From Patellaria atrata CBS 101060 (lineage: Eukaryota > Ascomycota > Dothideomycetes > Patellariales > Patellariaceae), in NCBI GenBank assembly GCA_010093705.1, contig MU006092.1:6623-70622 (forward strand): a stretch of DNA of 64,000 nucleotides, read 5' to 3'. A model generated the notes under the pieces. It saw only the letters and a program-made list of their open reading frames with translations, was not told the origin of the DNA and made no database searches. The position numbers and the translations under genes were made by a program. Position 1 is the stretch's first letter, and the number at the start of each line of letters is the position of its first letter. This document shows, piece by piece, positions 45,785 through 58,000 of the stretch.

Positions 45785-46549
45785 AGGATTAGAAAACTAG
45801 TTATGATTTGTGATCAACGAATTGAAGATCCTCATTCTTCCATGTCTACAACTCTAAATTGTCTGATGTCTCTCACAAATTTGACGCATTGTCATCAGAG
45901 CTTTCGCATAGACACTGCAACACGACGTGAGATGGCCTTGGCAGGCCGTGGGTTTTCTATAGGCAAACTTAATGAACTCATAATCGTGGGATAGCGATGA
46001 CAAGTCTTCGAAAGTGCCAGGTTGATGAACAGTATCATGGGAGGAATCTAGAAGGCGAGGTCATGGGGATTTCCGCATTGCTCCATACTCGCCGATAGAT
46101 CTTCATATAAAGTGCATCATAGCGGGCAAAGCTCATCTCAGTTTTGCTAAGCAAGAAGGATGCCTCTGAACGGGAAGCTCCTTGTTTTGAAAATACTTTT
46201 CTGTTCTGCGTAGGATGTCCAAAGGTACGAGGTGGAGGTTGAAGCTGAGTTTTCTTAAATACCACAGTACCTTACCTAAGGTAACTTTTTAGAGAGCTAA
46301 GACCAATCGCGAGCTTGGCAGGTACCTACCTTACTGTGGAACTACAGCACCAGTACCTTATGACCTCCCCTTCCCAACTTTTTGTCATCCGATATGTTTG
46401 TTCATACTCGTATCCTACGTTTGCATTGAGGTAGCAGTAGCTCTATAGAACTCGCGGTCAGATTCCCCGTCGAAATGGCTAGGGTATAACCCCAGTCAAA
46501 CTATACAATCCCCTTCGAATTCAGCTGTTCACCGAATGACACTGCAAAC
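45785..46549. other. Intergenic between GET1 and MED5
   Basis: 765 bp lie between two plus-strand genes. An open frame on the minus strand at 46035-46265 starts with GTG and is not supported. A near-perfect inverted word CCTTACCTAAGGTAA lies at about 46272, with further TACCTTA words to 46335. Confidence 0.45.
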
Positions 46550-49500
46550 ATGGCAGCGTCCTCGAAATATTGGGCAACTTTTATGGACCAATGTCTGGAG
46601 AGGCGGATCAGAGCAGAGGACTTCCAGTTATTTACGTCGCAGCTATACATTAAAAGCCCGTTGAGCGGTGCTAAGCTTGCCTCAATTCTCCTAAACCCAC
46701 GGTCATACACTACAAATTGTGTTGATCCTTTGATACCCCTATACACTGAACGTCTATTATCAACTGGCAGAATCGATGCGTCAGACGTGCTTAGTGCCCT
46801 ATTTCATGGCTCTCAAGATAATCTGTCAAAGAACGTTACAGATCAGCCCCTCTCCACGAACCCTCCTGAATTGGAAGAACTCTTCTTGCAAAGATTCACC
46901 AGTGCTGTTATCAACAGTGACAGACCGCGAACACTGCCGGAGACTCGGAATATGCTGACCATCCTATCTCAATGGATGTCTGCTTCGGTCTCAGCCGGAA
47001 CTAGTGACTCCATGATCCAAGCGCTCACCGGGAACATTCAGCAGGCTCAGGTGCAGTCAGCCATAGTACGCGAGTCACTGGCTCGTCTTGTCATTGCTCT
47101 CCTGGAGAATCAGGTTGCAGTTACTGTTTTGATGACCAGGACGTCGAAAGGTAATTTCATGTTCTTTTATTTGGAATTTCATAGCTCTGTGCGGAAGATA
47201 AGTGTCGGTGAGAGATTCTATCTACCAGCTGTCGGCTAACCACCGGTGCTAGATTTTAGAAAATCATTTGGCAAATCTCTTTCATTATTTATCTCATTTC
47301 TCTCTCAAACTTCTGTAGAGACGGCAAATCGTCTCGAAGGAGCTCAAAAACAACATGGTTTGGTCGATGACACCTCGGATGAAACAGCCGGTAACGCAAC
47401 CGGTAACGGGCTCGATGTCTCTACTCTCCAGCTTGAAGCTACAGTGGACTTACCGCTATATAATTCTCGAGCAGGACTATACGTTTTTATCAATTCTTTG
47501 GTGAGTAAGGTTCAGGCATCCTGAGAGTTTTGCTGACTTACGCAGCTATTTGCGCGGCCCCTGACGGACGATTCGATGATATTAAACTACTTACAACTAC
47601 GTTACAAGGTACCGTAAAGCGGAAAATATATTTGCTGTTTGCTGACAATGCCTAGGGCGATGTTGGCGCACTCGTAATCGATCTAGTGACATCATCATTC
47701 GACGTCCTCTCAAACGCTATGTATCGTGGAGAATCTAGCCAAACAATGTTCAATTTCAAGTCTTTTCTAATCAATAAGGTTCCTACCCTCTTAGTCGTAC
47801 TATCAGGGTCATTGTTTCCACCGTTGACTCTCGAACTATGCATATCTCAAGCTCTATCTCAAATTGATAGCAACGCATTTCCCTCGTTTTCCGAGGGATT
47901 CGATCCTTTGTCCGGCACTAGCAGTCTTTCAGATGTTCGTCAGGATTTCTTGTTCGCGTGTGCTCTACATCGTCTGATAGCTGAATCAAGTATTGAAACA
48001 CTTTTGGGTGAAGCTCCTATGACGACGCTTCCCGAAGGTGGCAAGTATATAAAAGAAAATTTGATCAATCTATGCACTGCGAACTTTGGACGCCTTGGGG
48101 ATCTTATTAAAGAACTGGAAAACTTTAACGGCAATACGGGAGCAATAGTAGGTACCATTACCGAATTAGTCAGTACCATGTGTCAAGCCAAGGAGACCAT
48201 GTCCCTCAAAACCGTCTGCAACTCACTATCCCGAAAGCCACAGTCGTTGGATGTGATACTTCAATTCACCTCGCCAGCTAGTATTTTACAACCGTTATGT
48301 AATCTCCTCGACAGTTGGAGATACGAAGACGATCAAGGTAAGGCCTCCGAGGTTAGGGAAGATCTAGGGCTAATCTCGTGAACTCAGGGGAGTATCAGCC
48401 CGTGTATGATGAATTCGGAGGAATATTACTGCTTGTACTAGCATTTGTTTACCGATATAATCTATCCACTGCTGAGATCGGCATACCTCATTCATCCTTC
48501 GTAGCCCAACTCGTCGAGAACGGCCATCTAGCTTATGGCAATGACGAATTAGATGAGGCTCAAAATAAACATTTAGGTGCATGGCTAAGGGGGTTATTTG
48601 ACACTGATGGTCTAAGCGACGAGGTCATGTCATCATGCCGCCCACAGGAGTTCTATCTGCTGGTTCCGACTTTGCTAAGGCAGACGGTCTTCGCTTGTTC
48701 GGCCGATATTCTCGGAATTGATACCATCAAAGCTGGTCTCGAATGTAAGTAGGTGTTAAGATCTTCCGAAAGCGCATCTGACTGGATTCAGATCTACTCG
48801 AGACGTTCCTGCTTCCTTCACTAGTTAGTGCTGTGAGCTGGATAGCCAACCACACCTGGGAGCAATCCAATCAAGACGTCGAAATCATCATGCAAATACT
48901 CTCCAAACTAATCCGACCAACCTCAATGTCCGGCGATGCACAAGCGATGCACACCACCATTCTCGCCATCGTCTCCCGCCGTCTGGACAAAGCGCTCCGT
49001 CTCATTCGCAAGCGCTATCCCAAACGTCCGGACATTGAGCCCCTTCTTGACGCTCTGAAACCCCATCTCCAGTACGAGCGCACTCCATACGGCACCCTCA
49101 CCGAACTCGAATCCTGGACCTCTTCCGGCACCAGCACCAAACTTTCTCTTAGATCAACGGTCCAATCCCTAACCCTCTGGTCCGCGTCTGGTGGCCAACA
49201 TATGACGGCACCTTCCTATACACACCGCATGCTCAGCACATTTCTTGCGCTTATCCCCGCCCCGACACTACTTCGCGCCATCCTCGAGGAAACGAAAGCC
49301 CAGTCCGAAGCCGGCAACGCAGCCACCGTCCTCGACGTTGCCACTGCACTTATCTGTGCACCCTCCCACCTCAACTCACCCGTCCCCGTTGCTTGGCCTG
49401 CCGTAATGATACCCGCGCCACAGCTCCCCCGTGATCGCCTCAACCTTCGGGATGCACTCAGACTCGAGCGCGACGAAGCATCCGACCTGCTTCCATCAGA

Positions 49501-49861
49501 CCATCTTCTAGCCGAGACCATTGTCCGCCTCTCCCGCAAGGTAGAAGCACAATGCGCACCCGCCACTACTGCAATGCAAAGTCTTGCTCTTAGCGGGGTA
49601 GACGCACCAATGCAGGATATGATGGGTCTTAACATCCAGGTGCAAGACGTTGATGTAGCCGCGACTATGGAGCGGCCGTTGGAGGTAGGGGTAGGGCTAG
49701 ACGACGCTGGGATGGACTTGGATTTGGGTGGAGTTGTTGGAGGGGGTTTTGATATGGGGAGTATGGGAGGAGAGGTTGGTGGGAGTGTTGGGGAAGGGCT
49801 GGATGGCGATGCTGATGTGTTTGCTGGGTTGATGTTAGATCCGGACATCAATTATGAGTAG
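46550..49861 (+). CDS. MED5: Mediator complex subunit 5 (Med5/Nut1)
   Basis: A 1006-residue tail-module subunit of Mediator, which links activators to RNA polymerase II. Six exons fit: 46550-47150, 47253-47500, 47546-47608, 47656-48337, 48388-48744 and 48792-49861, in frame throughout. The protein is largely alpha-helical, opening with KYWATFMDQCLERRIRAEDF and carrying SPLSGAKLASILL, PLYNSRAGLYVFINSL and the block GEYQPVYDEFGGILLLVLAF, a strong family signature. Later blocks are HLGAWLRGLFD and PQEFYLLVPTLL. The last ~80 residues are Gly/Asp/Met-rich and acidic, ending MLDPDINYE. The GC-rich last exon produces a 211-codon open frame on the opposite strand, which is a shadow. Confidence 0.95.
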
Positions 49862-51046
49862 GGAAACTGAGCATTTTAAGAATCTTGTTTTGGGATATTG
49901 AATCGTCTCTTCTGCCGAGTTTAGGAGGAAAGCATTCCTCTAGATAAGATTTGATTCTTGGAGTACATTCTATCTCGCTCTTGGATGATATTTTTGCAAC
50001 CGAGTAGTATTAGCTTAAAAAACCCTCTTCCATCAAGGTCAGATAACTCCATTTACGATTCTCGAGGAAAACGGACCACTACTTATCTTCTATCCGTAAT
50101 TAATATAGAGTAGACGCTAAAAATATGCCTACATATTACTTTCCATATTTGATTATAGTTTCGGATATTATAATCTAGGCTAGATACTATAAGTAAAGAG
50201 TATTGTTAGGTTAATGTCTAAGCTAAGGCATTCTACCTGCTCGATAATAATATCGCTAACCCGCTATCTCATCCTCCTTAGAAAGAGGGTGGAGCATATA
50301 CGATATGTTATACAGGTAGAGCCGCTTTACGGTCGGGGTGTTCTATGCTCACATTCCTTCTTTTCTTGGGCTTTTTGCAGGCGTTTCTCTTGGTGAGGAC
50401 GTTGCGAAGAGAACCTAAGATCAAGACATGGACAATAGCGGTTCTCTCTCATTTCAAAGCTCGAACTTCAAGGTCAAACGTTTCTTTGATAACAAATCCT
50501 ATTAATTACTACCAAGCTACTTTACCCTGTTTCCCGTACCTTTTCAGCCTCCTAAATATAAACCGAAATACATGATTTGTGTTTGATGATTATGAGTGAT
50601 AGGACCCACGACATTCATATGCTTATTTGATTCCCAACAACGGAAGATAGACGTAATGAGAATATGGGTATATGAAGACGCGCGGGAAGAAGGAATACAA
50701 CGCCGAGGATAGTAAGTCGTAAGGTAGAGTTATCGTGAAGTTAAAATGGTAATACTTATCTGATAGAAACCAAGATATGATAGTATGGGTAATTGAACGA
50801 CAGGATTCCATGCAAGTATTGATATTCGTATATTGAATGCATAGAGAAAAAGAGGATATAAAGCGGGAATAGATGAAATGACCGCCGATGGCAGACACCA
50901 ATGTAAGGCGTTATCAAAAAGGACTAGTACAACTGACAAAACTTGAGTTATAATGAGAATACACCACTTGAATGAACAGCTACATGTACATCTACAGTTA
51001 CACTGACCTACTTGAACATAACAAAGGGAACCGCCGTGAAAGTGCT
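49862..51046. other. Convergent gene-poor region
   Basis: 1185 bp lie between the 3' ends of MED5 and the 51047 gene. The open frames present are short, overlapping and without features. Composition is A/T-rich around 50080-50230. Confidence 0.45.
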
Positions 51047-51817
51047 TCAGAGTCTGGCTGAAAAGCTTGAGGTTGTTGGTGAGGATGGTTTGCTGCATGG
51101 TGGAGTTAGGTATTCCGCCGCATTCTCCATTTCTTTCTGCAGCTGAACAAGCAATTGCTTTAACTTCATATTCTCTTCCTTCAAACCCGCATTCTCTTGC
51201 CTCAGATCAGCATCCTCTTCTTTGAGCGCGTTTAGGTCCTTTTTCTGCCTCCGGATCACCGCATTTACTTGTGTAAGAATTTCGTTTTTGTTGTACTTCA
51301 GCTTAGCTTTTTTGCCGTTATTGGAATTCTGCTGTATGGTTCCGGTCCAGCCATCGGCAATGAGGAATTCCTCCAGCTCAGAGATGAGCCGCTTGGAGTC
51401 TCCACGACGGTCACGCTCTTTAATAACTTTGCGGTCTTTTGTTTTCTCCACTCTGCCGCCTGTGACTCGGTTGAGATATTCCGTGGACCTTTTGCAAAGT
51501 GGTAACGATAAATGCCGAGGTGAGGAATGTGCGGCGGATTCACACAAAGCTATGGGAGAAATGGTGACAGATGGCTTACACCTTGTGCAATTGGGACTAT
51601 GTCCATTCTCGGGGTTTATGAGATGACAAATGCAGGGCAACGCATTAGGGCTTGATGGTTGAACGGTTGGTGATGTGGGTTGTAGAGCCGGTAAGGCTGC
51701 ATTGAAAAACGAAAGAGATGGATTTGAATTACTCGACTGTGGGGTAAATCGACGAATGGATGGCTTGTTGACTGGATGATCGGGACTCCGGTTATGGCTT
51801 GATTCTTCGAGTGTCAT
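51047..51817 (-). CDS. Putative regulator with basic region and coiled coil (bHLH-like)
   Basis: A 256-residue protein from the Met at 51817. Its first half is Ser/Pro/Asn-rich, with a Cys/His-containing stretch (PCICHLINPENG, NCTRCKPS). Residues about 145-190 (KVIKERDRRGDSKRLISELEEFL) resemble the basic region and first helix of a bHLH, and AKLKYNKNEILTQVNAVIRR the second helix, followed by a Leu-heptad coiled coil (LKEEDADLRQENAGLKEEN). This suggests a DNA-binding dimeric regulator, but the match is by pattern only. The frame is open up to an ATG at 51994; a good 68-nt intron (51917-51850, GTACGT...CCAG) lies in that stretch and would break it, so I take the later Met. A start at 51994 cannot be excluded. 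Confidence 0.65.
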   Translation of the reverse strand: MTLEESSHNRSPDHPVNKPSIRRFTPQSSNSNPSLSFFNAALPALQPTSPTVQPSSPNALPCICHLINPENGHSPNCTRCKPSVTISPIALCESAAHSSPRHLSLPLCKRSTEYLNRVTGGRVEKTKDRKVIKERDRRGDSKRLISELEEFLIADGWTGTIQQNSNNGKKAKLKYNKNEILTQVNAVIRRQKKDLNALKEEDADLRQENAGLKEENMKLKQLLVQLQKEMENAAEYLTPPCSKPSSPTTSSFSARL

Positions 51818-51849
51818 ATTGTATTGACCTTGATGGATAGAATGGGTTT

Positions 51850-51917
51850 CTGGAAGGGAGAGTCTGATGAGAAGATTAGACGCAAGATGGAAATAGACTA
51901 AGCTATATGTGACGTAC
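51850..51917 (-). other. Probable 5'-UTR intron of the 51047 gene
   Basis: The segment begins GTACGT and ends CTTCCAG on the minus strand and is 68 nt long, typical for this genome. Removing it puts the upstream ATG codons out of frame with the main reading frame, so they would act as upstream ORFs. Confidence 0.4.
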
Positions 51918-51994
51918 CTTCGATCTACTTCCATTTGGGTACTCGTATGAAAAGGAGTAGCATATAGCTGCGGCAGATATTTGCAGAATGTCAT

Positions 51995-53690
51995 AATTTC
52001 TCACAGCACAACGTAAAAACAGAGAGCCACCCAATTGAGAGAAAGAGAGGTGCGATGTAGCGTTCGAGATGTACTCTATCAGAGATTGTACCTAACAACA
52101 AGAAACTCAGGATGCTTCTTCTGCGAGGATCCCATATTTAAGACATCCATCACGAGATGGGAAATCGAGCTAAGGCGCTCAAAAGCCAACAGCTGCATTA
52201 GCAATCGAGGCAGCCACATCAGTTTAGGTTGGGGGTTGCAGTGGACAGTCACTCGCCGGACAGTTTGGCGATACCGGGCTACGACATCTGTCAACGAAAG
52301 AGATCCACCTACCTGCTCGACAGAAGTTGGAGACATCTCTCAACGGTGGGATTGTGGTCGGCGACTAATTGATTGGTAGTCCTCTAGCCTGAGAGAAATC
52401 AGATCAGCGACTTCGCGGCATCCCTTGCAGATTTCCGGCTTAAGACATGTGAAACAGTTGTAGTAGAACTAGACAAAACTAAACATGTGCAGCGGGTAGA
52501 AATCGCGAAGTCCGCGAGAGCAAGATCCCAGACAAAGCAGATCTAACAGTTGTAGGCACAATGAACGTGTTATTGCGTGAGATTTGCTGCTTAGGTGCTT
52601 GCTGAGGTGCTGCTGGGACTCGCGAATGACAGCTCTCGAGGTGATACAGCACGGTCAGTACGAGTAGCAGTAAGAGAAAGCTATGAACGTGCACAGTTAC
52701 AGGTCTAAGTGCACTCTCTTGCAGACCTTGGACCTTTTTCCATGTCGTTAACCGACCATAGGTGGGGGGGAGGGAAGAGGAGGGGAGTGGGTTTGGGTTT
52801 GGGTTTGGGTTAAAGTAAAAAGTGAGGAGCATGCCCTCTAAACAGACATAAGAGGCGTAGGAGGCGTCTACGATCGTTACAAGGACTTGTATGCACGTAT
52901 ACTGGTCGATCTAGATGCGCGACATTGGCCTACCTTAGTCGATGGTGGAGTAGAGCGATGCCGTAAAGAAGACCTGACCCCGGGGAAGGGGAAGCCCTGG
53001 GGGACGAGCCGATCTGGCTACGGTATCTTAGTCTTCGGGCCGAAGTCTAGACAGCCGCTGTGGCCATGACTGGAAAAAAAAAAAAGTGACAGGAATCACA
53101 ACATGGACTGATCAAAATGAGGAACGGGAAGCAGTCGCACGAGTATATGAAGTCAAATGTCGTACAGCTTTCCTGCGTACCAATGGGCTCGTTCGGCATG
53201 AAAGCCATGTTGCATATTCATCTAGCCGACGGGCGAGTGCTCGACTTGTCCGTATTGCGTCTATCGCGCGTTTCCTTGTTTCACATCAGCGCAGGCGCAT
53301 TCTGTTTTGTATGATTATATTCCAATATGGACAAGAGAGGCATACCTTATAAACATGAATTTGTAAGAGAGAAAGAGGACGCATCTGAAAAGCTCGCATT
53401 AAACCAGCACTAGAAAGCAAACAACCAAAGAGTCATTTTTGAAGCAACGACATTAATACCTCCAAGACTTTCCATATTCCTTGATGCCTCTATGTCCTAC
53501 GTACACGCAACCCCACAAAAGCTACACTCAACAAACTTGCAAATTCTGCCATGCAACTTGAATCGAGAGAATGTGACGCTCAAAAGCAAGCTCGATGCTT
53601 CACTAGGTGAGATTGTACCAAACAAGACATCCCAGATTAGTCTATGCGATTAAGATGAAATACGAGAACGCCGGCATTACTGAACGTCGC
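51995..53690. other. Gene-poor 1.7-kb region with GGGTTT run
   Basis: This lies between the 51047 gene's 5' side and the 3' end of ECM33. At about 52786-52815 there are four to five TTTGGG units next to a G-rich stretch. Several 60-117-codon frames overlap on both strands with no features. A 12-A run lies at about 53074. Confidence 0.45.
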
Positions 53691-55070
53691 CTACAAGAGA
53701 CCGAACATTGTTGCAAGAACACCAAAGAGACCAATGGCCGCCGTGGAGGAAACATCCAAATGACCAGCAGCCCCGGTATCGGTCGCAGAACTACCGGAAG
53801 ACGTCCTGGTAGGGTTGGTGGTAGCGTCACCGGGTGTTTCTACGCCCGGAACGCATTGATATTCACCCCGGATAGGCTTGTTACGGCCGGACATTGCTTT
53901 AAAACCATCGCACTGTTCCTCGATTTCATCAGAAGATGACTGGATGTTGAAAGCACCTTGAACAAGGTTTATCTCGTCCATGACAACGCTGTAACAAATA
54001 GTTAGGACATATTTAACAACGGCCAGACGGTGTAGGACTTACCTCGTAAAGTTACCGCTGAAGTCGAGAGCACCACGGACGGTTACTAAAGCTGGGAAGT
54101 CGAGCTCCAGAAGATCAGGGTTGTTGCTGATCTTGAATCCACCACCGACAGTCTCGAGTTCCGGAAGAGACAAGTTTGCAAGATTGAGGTTATCTTGGAA
54201 CAAGAGCCCACCGACAGTAGTAAGATTTGGCATGCCAAAGCTTTCGAACTTGGTACTGAAGAATCCGACTGTTCCGTTAACAGACTCGAGAGAAGGAAGT
54301 TTGACATCAGAGCAGTTGCGGAAAGTCAAGTTTTGTGCGGTTTCCAAGAGTGGGAACTGGACCATAAGGTCTTCACCGTTTCCGGAAATAATTAGGGTTC
54401 TTGAGACTTTTACCAGGTCTAATTGAAGCTGAGTAAGTAGGCCATTGTTGACTAAGGTAAATTCATTAACAGCATCGACACCGATGCCATCGATAGAACT
54501 GAGCTGGGTGTTGTCGATGTTGACAACAGAGACGGATGAGATACCAGCGGCGAAGCCCAAGTTTCGCAGATTGGCCAGACCAACCCATTGGATTGTGTCG
54601 ATATCGGTAAGGCTGTCCATGCTAATGCTCGCCAAGTTCTGGTTGTCCCTCAACTCGAATGTATCGGCGATCTCCTCCAATTGGGGGGCACTAATGGTAT
54701 TCAAGTTTGTGACGTTGACAGCAGACAAACTGCCATCGATGCTTCGCACACCGGGGATTGTGATATCACCTTCGACACTAGTCGCCAGGGCGATGTTGCC
54801 AGAGAATGTTCGGCAGCTCGACAAAGCTGATGCATCAGAAGGATTCTCAATGGTGAGAGTAGCGGTGGTGCTGCACTGGGCTATCACGCGGATCTATTAG
54901 CTACAACGACCAAGGATAGCGTAATGGAGTATTTGAATAATTATGAGAACCAGCTATTAGGGACATGCTCCCGTTGATAGCTAAAGCATGCAACAAAGTT
55001 CATAAGTTGACATACCTTGAGCAGCACCAGCAGCCGCAAGGACTGGTAGGATGTATTTGACAACGGACAT
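53691..55070 (-). CDS. ECM33: Ecm33/Sps2-family GPI-anchored cell-wall protein
   Basis: A 396-residue wall-organisation glycoprotein. Exons are 55070-55016, 54880-54043 and 53988-53691. Exon 1 encodes a signal peptide, MSVVKYILPVLAAAGAA, with cleavage near AAQA. The join gives AQCSTTATLTIEN. The middle is a receptor-L-like leucine-rich solenoid with repeated phrases such as IDGSLSAVNVTNLNTISAPQ, LPSLESVNGTVGFF, MPNLTTVGGLLFQDN and LPELETVGGGFKISNN. Many N-x-S/T sites are visible. After SVVMDEINLVQGAFNIQSS and a Cys-containing segment comes a Ser/Thr/Gly-rich stretch and a hydrophobic GPI signal, AAIGLFGVLATMFGLL. All parts of the family are present. Confidence 0.95.
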
Positions 55071-58000
55071 TATGCAAATGCGTAATTGAGTAACTGTGAG
55101 GAAGACAAAAGTCAATTGATGCGGATGACGCGTCTCGAGTGATGGATGAGTCTCGATCGATGGATATTGATGGTGGAACGTACGTGAAGTGAGTAAGTCT
55201 TGGGTTTGTTTAGCAAGATAAATGTAGCGAACGTAAGAAGGGAAGAAAACGAGAGAAGAAATAAGAGATCAAATGCCAACGAGAGTAGTCTGGAAGGCGT
55301 GGCTGAGAAGAATGAGACTTCTGGCTACAGAAACTCTTTTTGTTGTGTCGAGGTGGAAGAAAAGAGAGGAGAGGCAGGCAAAAGGGATGAGTTTTAGTTG
55401 GGGGGTGTCTTGCGTTGCTGGGTTGGCTCGGAGCTAGCAGGTATCTAAGGACTAGCGCATTTCTTGGCTAGAGCGACTGGTTCGTGCCTGTTAAAGTTGT
55501 TAACACACAGCAGGGACGTATGCAAAACAACATTCCTTTCCTTTCAATTGGTCACGTTAAAACAATTCCTACATGTACTTAGTTGATTACAGCTGCTCGT
55601 GCTGCTCTTACATATGTTGTAAACCTCTTTAACAAGATGGTGTTATCGAAAAGGTATCCTACAAGGATTTTGGAAGAAGCGCGCACGAAACTCGAGGACT
55701 CACAAGCGAACAGCACGCGCAAAAACACCGATTTCAGATACGTACATTATCCTTGAAGGGTAAAGGGAACTGATGAGTTTCTGATACTGTACTGTACTGT
55801 ACACATGGATGACGCTTAAGATAATCTCAATACGGCATCAGCGTTTGACTCTTTTAAGAAAACCTGTTCCATACCTAGCTGCAACATTATCAAGAATAAA
55901 CTACAGTATCTTCTCGGTCATGCTACACCTCAGTGTGAACTCTCTCTCACCACCAATTCAATAATGGTCGAAAACTGGAATCTACCTGAGACTTCTTCGC
56001 TGTAATTGAAACATGCACATGAAAGACGGCGTTCTTCTTTTAGCTGTTTACCTTTCCTTACTAATTAAGATGAATTTCCTTATTTAGTATAGAACATGGT
56101 CTACGCTGCTTTTGGCTGGAGGTTATGAAACTCAACACACCCTCCGTGCCAACCCTGTTGTATCAATCTCGGATGGGCGTCCGCTGTGCATGCTTTTGAG
56201 CCTTTGCGCCTCAGACTTTGCCCGATATAGACTCGATGTAATCATCGTAATCACGGTAATCCTGCTGCTCAATCTCCGTGAACACTGAACAGGACAACAG
56301 GCTGCGTACCTCCTATCTTTTGAATTTCTTTTTCATCTTATTATTATTGTGATTAGAACAATAATGCATCTATACAGGATTTATCAAGTCATTGAGCATG
56401 GCTGATAAGGTAGGAACGATCCCATCTGGCACATCTTTCGTCAGAAGATGGGGAAAAATCAGGTATCTCGAAAAGACTTACGAGTCCTTAGCCCACCCAG
56501 TCAACCAATAACTTGGTGGCACTGGTGGCATTATTGGTATATGGCAGGGAAGGCATAAGGTAACATCATGATACTGTATCGCTAAAATGAATCTACAGTA
56601 CAACGGCGGCAGATGCTCTTTTCAAGATTTACGGTATCGCTGCCGCATCTCATCGGCGTTGCCAAGTTTTGTCTTTTCCAGAACTCCTCAGCTTTCGCGA
56701 TGCCGCCACGTCTCCCACTTTGAGTTAAAGGTACCTAATTCAAGAGATCTACACCAGTCTGTTTTAGTCGTTATTAGTTTCGTTTCTCACACAAAGCTCT
56801 ACAGTACAGTACAACATGTGTTTAACTTCGATCATTTCGTCAGTTTCATGGAAACGTCGACCTTTATTCAAGTTATTCAATTGACCTCTGCGACGATTCC
56901 CCGAATATACTGCCACCGCCAACGGCAAGAATCCTCCCTCGCCAACAAAAGTTTCGAGAGACCTTCGAGACGTATGGCTACAAAGTCGAGTCATACATTC
57001 GAACTTTACTGATACAGGTCACATTGATAGCGAAAGTCTTTCTAAGCATCAATGCCAAAATAGAATCGTTGATCCGTAGGATCGCTGCCCAGGAGTATTA
57101 GGACTAACAAGCCCGCTTTATCTACATACAATAACATCTACGCCGACAGTTAGAAACAAGCATTGACGAATGATTCTGTAAAAGTTCAACATAACACACT
57201 AGAATCTGCCCAACTTGAGAGAATGAGCTGCTGTATCACAATAATAATTGCCACAACCGCGTACACCGCTCTTATCCGATCCTACCGGCAGCCCGCTTCC
57301 GTTTGCCTTGAACTCCGCTCGGGCCGACGCAGCTCTTCCCCGAGGAAACTCGCACCATCCCGTCCCATTTGGGATTCTGTTTTTCCCGTTTCCTCATCTT
57401 GTAGTCTTTCTGAGGGAAAGCACACCATCCCGTTTAACTTTGCCGTCACACCCGTCACACCTGACGGCGTTCCTTCTTCCTTCTCTCTCTTTCTGTACCT
57501 TATGCTCTCAAATACCTACGTTACCCCATCAGGTCACACCGCCTCTATCGGTTCAAAACTTCAACTTTGCTCAAAAAATTCCCTTAAATTCCGTATCCAT
57601 CAAGTCCAGGCTATGCAAACAAAGAAAAAACAAAATTATGTCAACCCCACCTCAGCAGCCGTAGCACCAGCGCGCATATGCACCGCCGTTAGGCTGTTTG
57701 GCGATGGGGCGATGCGATGCGATGCGAGATGCCGTGTCTCGTGCTACATCTACCGGGCAAGGGATTGTGCGACGCACGAATGCCCCAAATGAGTAGTGGT
57801 AGAAGTGAGGGAGGGCAATATGATATGACGTGCATGATGTAAAAGAGTTTTTCTTCCTTCTCTTTGTTAGTTTGGGTTATGGGTCGGGTGGATCCTGTGA
57901 TGCGGATGTTGCTGTTAAGTTGCGTTGGGAAGGTTTGCGGTTGGTCGGCGAACAGGGAAGAGGGTGGGCGATCGAGAAGAAATGGGCCAGGAGAAAGATG

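Noticed and set aside
46035-46265. 76-codon minus-strand frame between GET1 and MED5
   Set aside because: It starts with GTG, has no upstream exon and no recognisable feature.
49216-49851. 211-codon frame on the minus strand
   Set aside because: It is antisense to the GC-rich last exon of MED5, whose homology and splicing are clear.
51460-51500. Additional intron in the bHLH-like gene (GTCCACGG to GTCACAG)
   Set aside because: It would be only about 29 nt, too short for splicing, and the frame is open through it.
52783-52815. TTTGGG tandem run as an interstitial telomere
   Set aside because: Filamentous fungal telomeres are TTAGGG; this is TTTGGG with only a few units beside other G-rich sequence.
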